Positions 43,828 through 51,753 of a stretch of DNA of 64,000 bases are shown here, piece by piece. Where the stretch lies: NCBI RefSeq assembly GCF_003312915.1, contig NZ_CP030261.1:4030001-4094000 (forward strand), in the 5' to 3' direction. The stretch is from Flavobacterium fluviale (GTDB lineage: Bacteria > Bacteroidota > Bacteroidia > Flavobacteriales > Flavobacteriaceae). The notes below the pieces were generated by a model. The model ran no database searches. It worked only from the letters and a program-made list of their open reading frames with translations, and had not been told where the DNA came from. Numbering within the stretch: the stretch's first letter is position 1; each line of letters starts with the position of its first letter. Both the position numbers and the translations under genes were made by a program.

Positions 43828-44145
43828 ATGTTAAATTCGCAAATTGGCTTTCATAGCTATTACGTTTATATTATCACTAATGAACATCGTACTTCTTTTT
43901 ATATTGGTGTAACCAATAATTTAAAGCAGAGACTTGCAAAACACAAGGAAAACATTGACTTAAATATCAATTCTTTTGCTGCAAAATATAATATTCAATT
44001 TTTAGTTTATTATGAAAAATTCACTTGGATACAAGAAGCAATTGCGAGAGAAAAAGAATTAAAAAAATGGAGAAGAGATAAAAAAATTAATTTGATAAGA
44101 AGTTTTAATGAAAATTTTGAATTTCTTAATTATCATTTTGAATAA
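43828..44145 (+). CDS. GIY-YIG endonuclease domain protein
   Basis: 105 residues, a single domain of the UvrC/YhbQ-like GIY-YIG family. The signature is read in YYVYIITNEHRTSFYIGVTNNLKQRLAKHK (about 7-36), with Arg, and the metal-binding Glu in the later helix (EAIAREKELKKW). The YIGVTNNL variant is typical of the small stand-alone members found in many copies in Bacteroidota. It is enclosed by three copies of one palindromic repeat (two before, one after), which suggests a functional link between nuclease and repeat. Confidence 0.9.
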   Translation: MLNSQIGFHSYYVYIITNEHRTSFYIGVTNNLKQRLAKHKENIDLNINSFAAKYNIQFLVYYEKFTWIQEAIAREKELKKWRRDKKINLIRSFNENFEFLNYHFE

Positions 44146-44167
44146 GAGCTTAAATTTTCATCCGTAA

Positions 44168-44270
44168 TTGTCATTTCGACCGAAGGGAGAAATCGCACTA
44201 TAAACTACGTAAAGTGAGTCGATAATCTTTGTCGATATTCGCGTGTGATTTCTCCTCCGTCGAAATGACA
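44168..44270. repeat. Palindromic repeat, GTCATTTCGACCGAAGGGAG family, copy 3
   Basis: TTGTCATTTCGACCGAAGG at the left and CCGTCGAAATGACA at the right. It is shorter on the right, where the GAAGCCTCGGGAT segment of copies 1 and 2 is missing. Confidence 0.85.
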
Positions 44271-44295
44271 TACTTTACATATTGACTGATAATAA

Positions 44296-44331
44296 AAAAA
44301 ATGCAAGACCAAAATTGATCTTGCATTTTTT
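44296..44331 (-). terminator. Terminator of the DJ-1/PfpI gene
   Basis: Stem AAAAATGCAAGA/TCTTGCATTTTTT, with a T-run in the leftward direction. Confidence 0.8.
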
Positions 44332-44352
44332 TAACTTCATAAATGTAAAAAA

Positions 44353-44901
44353 CTACACTGTCTGACGCTCGTGTTTTCCTTCTTTAATTTCTTCTACCAT
44401 TTTTTTATTAAAAGCAGGTAAATCATCTGGGTTTCGGCTGGTTACTAATCCATTGTCTACGACTACTTCTGAGTCTTCCCATTGTGCTCCGGCATTTTTC
44501 AAATCGTTTTTAACAGAGAAGAACGAAGTTACTTTTCGACCTTGTAAAACATCTGCATCAACCAGAATCTGAGGTCCATGACAAATAGCCGCTACTGGTT
44601 TTTTACTTTCAAAAAAAGAACGTACAAATTTTACGGCAGCCTCTTCTCTTCTTAATAAATCAGGGTTTATAACTCCACCCGGAAGAACCAAAGCATCGTA
44701 ATCAGCTTCATTTGCCTGATCTAATACAACATCAACATTATATTCTTTGCCCCAGTTACCGTCTTTCCAAGATTTAATAGTTCCCGATTTCAAACTGATG
44801 ATATCTGCATTCCATCCTTGCTCTTCCAGATATGCTTTAGGAGATGCTAACTCTGATTCTTCAAATCCATTTGTGGCTAATATGGCTATATTCTTTTTCA
44901 T
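44353..44901 (-). CDS. DJ-1/PfpI family protein (YhbO/YraA-like)
   Basis: 182 residues, cytosolic. The nucleophile elbow AICHGP holds Cys107 and His108, with Glu14 or Glu15 (NGFEESEL) as the partner acid. The LVLPGGVINPD and VDADVLQGRKVTSF blocks are typical of the PfpI subfamily. Members have been reported as glyoxalase, protease-like or stress-repair enzymes; which applies here is not clear. Single gene with its own terminator; the 227 bases upstream hold no gene. Confidence 0.9.
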   Translation of the reverse strand: MKKNIAILATNGFEESELASPKAYLEEQGWNADIISLKSGTIKSWKDGNWGKEYNVDVVLDQANEADYDALVLPGGVINPDLLRREEAAVKFVRSFFESKKPVAAICHGPQILVDADVLQGRKVTSFFSVKNDLKNAGAQWEDSEVVVDNGLVTSRNPDDLPAFNKKMVEEIKEGKHERQTV

Positions 44902-45128
44902 AATTTTAAATATTTAAAATGTTATTAATTTTGATTTAGATAAAATTACTTATTTCAAACAGCCAGCGAAAATGGACAATGTTAAACCTTTCTTTAATAA
45001 AAGTTAATTAATTGAAATTCAGATTTTTATTAAAAATTAAACTGAAATTATATAAAATTTATGCTATTGCACTTCACTATTTTATAGGATGATAACTTAG
45101 AGAACGATTAAAAATCATATTAAAGGAA

Positions 45129-45563
45129 TTACCTCAAATCCTTTTTAATAACCAAATATTTCAAATCGGTAGTTCCAACATTTTTTATTCCGTGTTCCAT
45201 ATTTGAGGGACAGTAGAAACTCGTGTTAGGGCCGGCGGTTTTGGTTTTTCCGTCAAGGTAGAATTCGGCTGTGCCTTCGAGGATATAGAAAAATTCTTCT
45301 TCGACGTGATGATGTGGTGCATGCGTAGATTTGCCAGGTTCGACGATACTCATTTTAAGTGTGTTTTCCTGAGTGAAATTTTTATCTCCGAACCAATATT
45401 GATAACCTACTTTGGTTTTAGTGGCTTTGTCTAATTCGAAATGATTGACACAGTTTTCAATTGTGTATTGCGGCTGTGCGGTTTCTTTTTTGGTTTCCTG
45501 AGAAAAGGTCTGCTGGAAAAATAAAACAGCAATTGTGGTTTTTAGGATAGTTAGTGGTTTCAT
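45129..45563 (-). CDS. Exported cupin-domain protein
   Basis: 144 residues. A signal peptide (ending QQTFSQ) is followed by a single cupin_2 barrel. Metal ligands: His84-His86, Glu90 (HAPHHHVEEE) and His124 (NMEHGIKN), with the G-rich turn ILEGTAEFYLDG. Metal-binding cupins of this type have many activities; none can be assigned. Single gene. Confidence 0.82.
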   Translation of the reverse strand: MKPLTILKTTIAVLFFQQTFSQETKKETAQPQYTIENCVNHFELDKATKTKVGYQYWFGDKNFTQENTLKMSIVEPGKSTHAPHHHVEEEFFYILEGTAEFYLDGKTKTAGPNTSFYCPSNMEHGIKNVGTTDLKYLVIKKDLR

Positions 45564-45699
45564 TTTTTTTTATTGTAATGTTACGAAAAAAATTGACACA
45601 GCTGGTTGTGAGCTTGTTTTTACTATTTGAAGAAGTGATTTAAATCGTCAATGATTGTCAATTTTGGTTCACGCAGATTTGGCAGATTTTTTTATTTTT

Positions 45700-45890
45700 A
45701 GGTTGTTTAAAAGTCCCAGTGAGACGAAATATTTATAGAAACAATTAATTACATTTTGATAGAGCCCCAGTGGGGCGAAATAATCCCTGTTGATTTCGAT
45801 AGTTATTATATCGCTCCGCTGGCTTTTGTAAACCGCTATTAATAATCTACAACTATTTCATTCCTCTGGAATTTCCTTCGAGAAAATCAT
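45700..45890. repeat. Flavobacterial intergenic repeat, GCGAAATATTTATAG type, copy 2
   Basis: Two half units: CCCAGTGAGACGAAATATTTATAG (given here in parts: CCCAGTGAGACG then AAATATTTATAG) and CCCCAGTGGGGCGAAAT. TATCGCTCCGCTGG and TTCCTCTGGAATT follow. Together with the element at 45939 this fills most of the 640-base gap 45564-46203; the rest is AT-rich and without a gene. Confidence 0.55.
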
Positions 45891-45938
45891 TGATGGTAAA
45901 ATTTGACAAAGTTCTAATGAAAAAGATACGTTCTAGCC

Positions 45939-46006
45939 TAGCCCCGATCGAAATGGCATCCTTTTATGCCGGGGTTCGGCATAAAAGATATAATGGAGAG
46001 CGGGAC
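45939..46006. repeat. Structured intergenic element with CTTTTATGCCG hairpin
   Basis: The perfect 11-pair stem CTTTTATGCCG/CGGCATAAAAG (45961-45987) lies inside an outer pairing CCCG (45943-45946)/CGGG (46001-46004). The framing AGCCCCGATCGAA...GATATAATGGAGAGCGGGAC is a form I recall as very common between flavobacterial genes. It probably acts at RNA level as a 3-prime end element. Confidence 0.55.
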
Positions 46007-46160
46007 AAATGGTCTTAAAAACCGAAAAATTTCTGCTTCTTTAAAAATTTACACACTAAACAATTCAATAAAATAAAGGCTTTCCGAAGTTTTTTAAATT
46101 GATCTATGACACGATAAGAAAATATTATTATAAAACATTTCATAATTAGAAAAACCGCCA

Positions 46161-46181
46161 TACATTTGCCTAACAGTGTTA
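46161..46181 (+). promoter_or_regulatory. Promoter and operator of the TetR gene
   Basis: TACATTTG (46161-46168) is followed two bases later by the operator TAACAGTGTTA (46171-46181), which would cover the start of transcription and allow autorepression. Confidence 0.75.
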
Positions 46182-46203
46182 AACAATTTAATACTCGAAT
46201 AAA

Positions 46204-46797
46204 ATGGCTAGTAAAGATCGAATTTTAAGACAAAAAGAAGAGACAAGGAACAACATCCTTGGCGCTGCTTATGATATCGTGAAAGATGAAGGCTGGAATG
46301 GTTTGAGTATGCGTAAAATTGCCGACAGAATCGAATATACTGCTCCTATTATTTATGAATATTTCTCAAATAAAGAAGCAATTTTAGAAGAACTGACTGG
46401 CAAAGGTTTTATGAAACTGGCTAAAGAGTTACAAACTGCTAAAGCCAAATTTGAAAAACCCGAAGATCAATTAGAAGCCATGTGGATGACTTACTGGGAC
46501 TTCGCTTTTACTAATACTGAAATGTATCAGTTAATGTTTGGTGTTCAAATGACCTGCTGCGCACAGCGATGTTCGGCTCAGGAAGCACCTTACAAATTGT
46601 TCACGGGTGTTATTGCTGAGATTATGAAAGACAGCAACCCAAGTCAGGATATCATTAAACAAAAATATTTTACTTTCTTTTCTGTTATTCATGGTTTAAT
46701 CGCCATTAACATCATCAATAAAAGTGATATTTTAGAAACAATAAATGCTCAGATTTTGAAGGATGCCATTGGTGGTATCATCAAATCTATACAATAA
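46204..46797 (+). CDS. TetR/AcrR-family repressor of the second RND operon
   Basis: 197 residues. The N-terminal helix-turn-helix (RNNILGAAYDIVKDEGWNGLSMRKIADRIEYTAPIIYEYFSNKEAI in outline: helices around 15-60, with IIYEYFSNKEAI closing it) is typical. A helical ligand-binding domain follows, with an unusual Cys-rich turn MTCCAQRCSA (about 116-125). The operator TAACA-n-TGTTA type is repeated at its own promoter and three times before the efflux adaptor gene. It therefore should repress both and release them when a pump substrate binds. Confidence 0.9.
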   Translation: MASKDRILRQKEETRNNILGAAYDIVKDEGWNGLSMRKIADRIEYTAPIIYEYFSNKEAILEELTGKGFMKLAKELQTAKAKFEKPEDQLEAMWMTYWDFAFTNTEMYQLMFGVQMTCCAQRCSAQEAPYKLFTGVIAEIMKDSNPSQDIIKQKYFTFFSVIHGLIAINIINKSDILETINAQILKDAIGGIIKSIQ

Positions 46798-46875
46798 AAA
46801 AATTTTCAATTTTACTTAACGGTGTAAAATGATTTAAACGGATAATATAAAATCCTTTTTTTTGTAACATTCGCT

Positions 46876-47022
46876 TAACACTGTTAGAAAATTTAATAAA
46901 GGTAATAAAAGCTCTTTTTTTAGACTTTTACTTAACATCGTTAGATAATTTAATACCGATTTAGAATAAAATTGGAAGGGCTTACTGTATAGAAATTTGC
47001 GCACTTTTACTTAACAACGTTA
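46876..47022 (+). promoter_or_regulatory. Three further TetR operators upstream of the efflux operon
   Basis: TAACACTGTTA (46876-46886), TAACATCGTTA (46933-46943) and TAACAACGTTA (47012-47022). Each is followed by GA-AATTTAAT, the same context as the site at 46171. A GAAATTTG box (46992-46999, one mismatch) stands just before the last one and probably starts the efflux message near 47005. Confidence 0.75.
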
Positions 47023-47112
47023 GATAATTTAATTCAATTAAATATGAATCCCGAGAATGCCAGAATACAAAAGAATTTAATCCGAGAAAATGTTCAACCA
47101 ATTAAAACCACT

Positions 47113-48261
47113 ATGAAAATGAAAAATGTAATTATAACCAGTTTTATTCTGGCCCTAGTACTAAGCAGCTGTGCCGATAAAAATCAGGCGCCTACTGCTC
47201 CACCGCCACCTGTTTTACCTGTGCTGGCTATCACAAGTGCAAATACAACTACTGACGCTGAATATCCTGCTGCAATACAAGGAACTGTTGATGTTGAAAT
47301 TCGCCCGCAAGTAAGCGGAAACCTTGACAGAATTTTTGTTGACGAAGGTGCGTATGTAAGCAAAGGACAAACTTTATTCAAAATAAACGAACGTCCGTTT
47401 CGTGAGCAGTTAAACAATGCTTTGGCAAGTCTTCACGCTGCAGAAGCAGCTTTAATCAATGCTAATTTAGAAGTTGATAAACTGACTCCGCTGGTTCAAA
47501 ATAAAGTAGTTTCTGATTATCAGTTGAAAACAGCTAAAGCTTCTCAAAAAATTGCTGCTGCGAATATCGAGCAGGCAAAAGCAATGGTTGGTTCTGCTAA
47601 AATTAATTTAGGCTATACAAATGTGACAGCTCCAGTAAGTGGTTACATCGGAAGACTGCCTAAAAAACAAGGAAGTTTAGTTTCTGCTGCTGATGTTGAG
47701 CCTTTAACGACCTTATCTGACGTTCATGAAGTTTTTGCTTATTTCTCTTTAGGCGAAACAGATTTCATCAATTTTAAATCACAATACGCCGGAAGTTCTT
47801 TAGGTGATAAAATCAAAAAACTGCCTCCGGTTACTTTGATTTTGGCTGATAATAACGCTTATCCTCAAACGGGAAAAATCGATATGGTTGACGGTCAGTT
47901 TGATAAAACTACGGGAGCGATTACCATTAGAGCAACTTTCCCCAATGCAAATGGAACGTTACGTTCTGGAAATACAGGAAGAATCCGTTTAGGATTACAA
48001 CACGATGATGCGATTTTAGTACCGCAAGCTGCTACGATTGAAATGCAGGATAAAGTATTTGTGTTCACTGTCGGAAAAGACAACAAGGTAACCAAAATGC
48101 CAATTACAGTTGTGGGTAAAAACGGTACCAATTATTTAATTAAAGATGGTGTAAAAACAGGTGATCAAATCGTAATGAGCGGTATTGACAAACTTCAGGA
48201 CGGACAGGCGATTCAGCCAGAGAAAGCTGCAAAAGTTGCCCAAGTAACTAATAAAAAATAA
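47113..48261 (+). CDS. RND efflux periplasmic adaptor lipoprotein
   Basis: 382 residues from the ATG at 47113; a longer frame from 47044 is open but has 23 residues before the signal peptide. The lipobox LVLSSC anchors the protein in the inner membrane. An AcrA-type core follows: VDVEIRPQVSGNLDRIFVDEGAYVSKGQTL as lipoyl half, an alpha-hairpin (about 85-150), VTAPVSGYIGRLPKKQGSLV as second half, and then barrel domains. First gene of the operon adaptor-pump-microprotein-channel. Confidence 0.9.
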   Translation: MKMKNVIITSFILALVLSSCADKNQAPTAPPPPVLPVLAITSANTTTDAEYPAAIQGTVDVEIRPQVSGNLDRIFVDEGAYVSKGQTLFKINERPFREQLNNALASLHAAEAALINANLEVDKLTPLVQNKVVSDYQLKTAKASQKIAAANIEQAKAMVGSAKINLGYTNVTAPVSGYIGRLPKKQGSLVSAADVEPLTTLSDVHEVFAYFSLGETDFINFKSQYAGSSLGDKIKKLPPVTLILADNNAYPQTGKIDMVDGQFDKTTGAITIRATFPNANGTLRSGNTGRIRLGLQHDDAILVPQAATIEMQDKVFVFTVGKDNKVTKMPITVVGKNGTNYLIKDGVKTGDQIVMSGIDKLQDGQAIQPEKAAKVAQVTNKK

Positions 48262-48273
48262 TTCTAAAAGAAA

Positions 48274-51200
48274 ATGTTCAAAATATTTATACAAAGACCT
48301 GTACTGGCAACCGTAATTTCCATTTTATTGGTAATTCTTGGGGTATTGGGTTTAACTAAACTGCCTTTACAACAGTTTCCTGATATTGCGCCTCCATCGG
48401 TTTTGGTAACGGCCGTATATCCTGGAGCTAACGCAGAAACGGTTTTACGTTCTGTGGCACCTTCTATAGAAGAATCAATAAATGGTGTAGAAAACATGAC
48501 TTATATGAGTTCTACAGCCAGTAATGACGGTACTTTAGCGATTACGGTTTTCTTTAAACTTGGAACAGACGCCGATCAGGCTGCGGTAAACGTACAAAAC
48601 CGTGTTGCTCAGGCAACGAGCCAGCTTCCTGCCGAGGTTGTACAGCAGGGTATTGTGACGGCGAAACAGCAAAATAGTTTCATCATGGCGATTGGTATGT
48701 ACACCGAAGATGAATCGAAATACGATCAGACTTTTGTGGCCAACTATGCGCAGATCAATATTATTCCGGAACTAAAACGTATTCCGGGTGTGGGTTCTGC
48801 CAGTATTTTTGGTGGTGTAAAAGATTACTCTATGCGTGTTTGGTTGAATCCAACACAGATGTCGACTTACAAAGTTACGCCTAGCGAAGTTATGGGAGCG
48901 ATTCAGGACAAGAGTTTGGAAGCGGCTCCGGGGAAATTTGGAGAGCGAAGCAAAGAGGTTTTTGAATACGTTATTAAGTACAAAGGAAAATTAACCAAAC
49001 CAGAAGATTATGAAAATATTGCTATACGTTCTAATGCAGATGGCTCAGTACTTCGCTTAAAAGATGTAGCGCGAGTTGAACTTGGTGCTTACTCTTACAA
49101 CAGTTTAACTCGTTTAAATGGTAAAAAAGGAATTGTAATTGGGGTTATTCAGTTAGCTGGATCAAACTCAAATGATATTCAGATTGCCATCAACAAAATG
49201 ATGGAAAAAGCTTCTAAAGATTTTCCAAAAGGCATTAAACACAATATTTTCTATAGTACAAAAGTATCTCTTGACCAATCTATCGAACAGGTGGAGCATA
49301 CATTACTGGAAGCTTTTATATTGGTATTTATTGTGGTATTTATCTTCTTGCAAGATTTTAGATCAACATTAATTCCGGCTATTGCTGTACCTGTAGCAAT
49401 TTTAGGAACGTTCTTCTTCATGCAGTTATTCGGATTTTCGATCAACCTTTTAACGCTTTTCGCATTAATTCTGGCGATTGGTATTGTGGTCGATGATGCC
49501 ATTGTGGTAGTTGAAGCGGTGCATGCGAAAATGGAGCATAAACGTTTGTCTCCAAAAATCGCCACCCATGAAGCAATGCACGAAATAACGGGTGCTATTA
49601 TCTCGATTACGCTGGTAATGGCTGCTGTTTTCCTGCCGGTTGGTTTTATGGAAGGCTCAACAGGAGTTTTCTATCGTCAGTTTGCCTTTACGATGGCCAT
49701 TGCAATTGTAATTTCGGCTGTTAATGCCTTAACATTGAGTCCAGCGCTTGCGGCATTATTCTTAAAAGATAATCACGGAGCACACGATCACGATGCGCCT
49801 TATCAGAAAAAAGGATTTAAGGAAAAATTCTTTACCGCTTTTAACAGCAGTTTTGAATCGTTGACAAACCGTTACGTAGGCGGATTGAAATTCTTAATCA
49901 GAAGAAAATGGTTGAGTTTAGGCGGATTAGCTTTAGTGGTTGTAGCGACTGTTGTAATGGTAAAAACAACGCCTGCCGGATTTATTCCAACAGAAGATCA
50001 AGGATTTATCGCCATTGCAGTAAATACACCATCTGGAACTTCGCTTGACGGAACTCAGAAAGTAATGACTGATGCGGAAAATACTTTAAGAGGATTAGAT
50101 GCTTCTCGATTTGTAACAGCGATTTCAGGTTTCAATTTATTGACGAATTCTACAAGTCCATCTTCTGCAGTAGTTTTCGTATTGCTTAAACCAAATGAAG
50201 AACGCGGTGATGTAAAAAATATTGACGAAATCATGAATCAGGTTCGTGGCAAATTGGGCGCTATTTCCGGCGGAAGTTTCTTCGTATTCAGTTTCCCAAC
50301 TGTTCCCGGATTTAGTAACGTTGAGGCTTTAGATTTAGTTTTACAAGATAAAACGGGAGGAAAACTGGATAAATTCTCTGGAATATCTCAAAACTTTATC
50401 GGCGAATTAATGAAACGTCCGGAAATTGCAGTTGCCTTTACTTCTTTCAAAGCAGATTATCCGCAATTACAATTGGAAGTTAATGACGAAAAAGCAAATC
50501 AGTTAGGCGTAAATGTAAAAGACATTTTACAAACGATGCAGGCTTATTTTGGTAGCGCACAGGCATCTGATTTCAACAGATTTGGTAAATATTACCGTGT
50601 GGTTGTTCAGGCCGATATCGAAGACCGAGCTGATCCAACAGCCATTGACAGAGTTTTTGTCAAAAACAAAACAGGCGAAATGGTGCCAATAAATACTTTA
50701 GTAAAACTAACCCGTATTTATGGTTCTGAAACCGCTTCACGATACAATTTATTTAATTCAATTTCGATTAATGCGATTCCGAAACCTGGATTTAGTTCCG
50801 GTGATGCCATTAAAGCAATTGAAGAAGTAGCAGCACAACAATTACCTGCAGGTTACGGGTTTGAATTCTCGGGCCAGACTCGTGAGGAGATTTCTTCCGG
50901 AGGGCAGTCTGCAACTATATTCTTACTGTGTTTGATATTCATTTATTTCCTACTTGCTGCACAGTATGAAAGTTACATTTTGCCTTTGGCTGTAATCTTG
51001 TCAATCCCTGCAGGTATTTTTGGAGTATTCGTAGCGATTGGTTTAACTGGAATCGAAAATAATATTTACGTACAAGTTGCGCTCGTCATGCTGATCGGAC
51101 TTCTTGCTAAAAATGCCATTTTGATTGTGGAGTTTGCCGTTCAAAAACGAAAATCGGGACAAGCGTTAGTCAGAGCTTCAATCGATGCTGCAAAATTACG

Positions 51201-51438
51201 TCTGCGACCAATTATCATGACGTCTCTTGCCTTTATTGTTGGTTTAGTTCCAATGATGAGCGCCAAAGGACCATCAGCACAAGGTAACCACTCTATTAGT
51301 ATTGGTGCCGCAGGAGGTATGATTTCAGGAGTAATTCTAGGTTTGTTTATTATTCCGGTTCTCTTTATCATCTTCCAGCATTTACAAGAAAAGGTTTCTG
51401 GAAAACCAGTTGCCGTAATTCATAATGAAGAAAAATAA
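48274..51438 (+). CDS. RND efflux pump, AcrB/HAE-1 type
   Basis: 1054 residues, near the standard length. Starts MFKIFIQRPVLATVISILL, then QQFPDIAPPSVLVTAVYPGA. The proton-relay pair is visible in LAIGIVVDDAIVVVEAV. The periplasmic pore loops and second-half repeats (VMLIGLLAKNAILIVEFA) are in place. Hydrophobic drug or solvent export is typical for the HAE-1 class. The next reading frame, a 37-residue membrane protein, starts 3 bases after its stop. Confidence 0.95.
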   Translation: MFKIFIQRPVLATVISILLVILGVLGLTKLPLQQFPDIAPPSVLVTAVYPGANAETVLRSVAPSIEESINGVENMTYMSSTASNDGTLAITVFFKLGTDADQAAVNVQNRVAQATSQLPAEVVQQGIVTAKQQNSFIMAIGMYTEDESKYDQTFVANYAQINIIPELKRIPGVGSASIFGGVKDYSMRVWLNPTQMSTYKVTPSEVMGAIQDKSLEAAPGKFGERSKEVFEYVIKYKGKLTKPEDYENIAIRSNADGSVLRLKDVARVELGAYSYNSLTRLNGKKGIVIGVIQLAGSNSNDIQIAINKMMEKASKDFPKGIKHNIFYSTKVSLDQSIEQVEHTLLEAFILVFIVVFIFLQDFRSTLIPAIAVPVAILGTFFFMQLFGFSINLLTLFALILAIGIVVDDAIVVVEAVHAKMEHKRLSPKIATHEAMHEITGAIISITLVMAAVFLPVGFMEGSTGVFYRQFAFTMAIAIVISAVNALTLSPALAALFLKDNHGAHDHDAPYQKKGFKEKFFTAFNSSFESLTNRYVGGLKFLIRRKWLSLGGLALVVVATVVMVKTTPAGFIPTEDQGFIAIAVNTPSGTSLDGTQKVMTDAENTLRGLDASRFVTAISGFNLLTNSTSPSSAVVFVLLKPNEERGDVKNIDEIMNQVRGKLGAISGGSFFVFSFPTVPGFSNVEALDLVLQDKTGGKLDKFSGISQNFIGELMKRPEIAVAFTSFKADYPQLQLEVNDEKANQLGVNVKDILQTMQAYFGSAQASDFNRFGKYYRVVVQADIEDRADPTAIDRVFVKNKTGEMVPINTLVKLTRIYGSETASRYNLFNSISINAIPKPGFSSGDAIKAIEEVAAQQLPAGYGFEFSGQTREEISSGGQSATIFLLCLIFIYFLLAAQYESYILPLAVILSIPAGIFGVFVAIGLTGIENNIYVQVALVMLIGLLAKNAILIVEFAVQKRKSGQALVRASIDAAKLRLRPIIMTSLAFIVGLVPMMSAKGPSAQGNHSISIGAAGGMISGVILGLFIIPVLFIIFQHLQEKVSGKPVAVIHNEEK

Positions 51439-51441
51439 AAT

Positions 51442-51555
51442 ATGGAAAACTATATAACAACAGCTTTAGTAGCCATCATAATTGGCATCGCTTATATATC
51501 GTACAGAATCTCAAAAGATCTTGAAACCAGAAAAGATACTTGTACAGAAATTTAA
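51442..51555 (+). CDS. 37-residue single-pass membrane protein next to the RND pump gene
   Basis: An ATG 3 bases after the pump stop opens a 37-codon frame ending TAA at 51555. The N-terminus is short (MENYITT), followed by one hydrophobic helix (about residues 6-22, ALVAIIIGIAYIS) and a charged, mostly hydrophilic tail (YRISKDLETRKDTCTEI). The layout recalls AcrZ, the small helix that rides on AcrB, although no sequence similarity is claimed. The tight spacing to the pump gene and the clean TM/tail division argue that it is real. Confidence 0.6.
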   Translation: MENYITTALVAIIIGIAYISYRISKDLETRKDTCTEI

Positions 51556-51573
51556 CCCTTTGGATAAAAAATA

Positions 51574-51715
51574 TTTTAACACATAGAGACATAGATTTCT
51601 TATTTCAAAAAAGAGAATAAAAGAAACTAGTTTCCACACATAGCTAAACTATGTGTATTTAAACTAGTGAAACGCCTTTTATAGTCTTAAAAACTATGTT
51701 CCTATGTGTTTAAAA
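51574..51715 (+). mobile_element. MITE-like repeat, copy 3
   Basis: Inverted ends TTTTAACACATAGAGACATAG and CTATGTTCCTATGTGTTTAAAA; inner ACTAGTTTCCACACATAG and GTGAAACGCCTTTTAT as in the copy at 38341. It separates the microprotein gene from the channel gene. Confidence 0.75.
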
Positions 51716-51753
51716 ATTACACCCAACGGATAAAAAAATCTAATAAAAAAACA

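Noticed and set aside
47044-47112. Start of the second adaptor gene at 47044
   Set aside because: It would place 23 polar residues before the lipoprotein signal peptide; the ATG at 47113 begins the signal directly.
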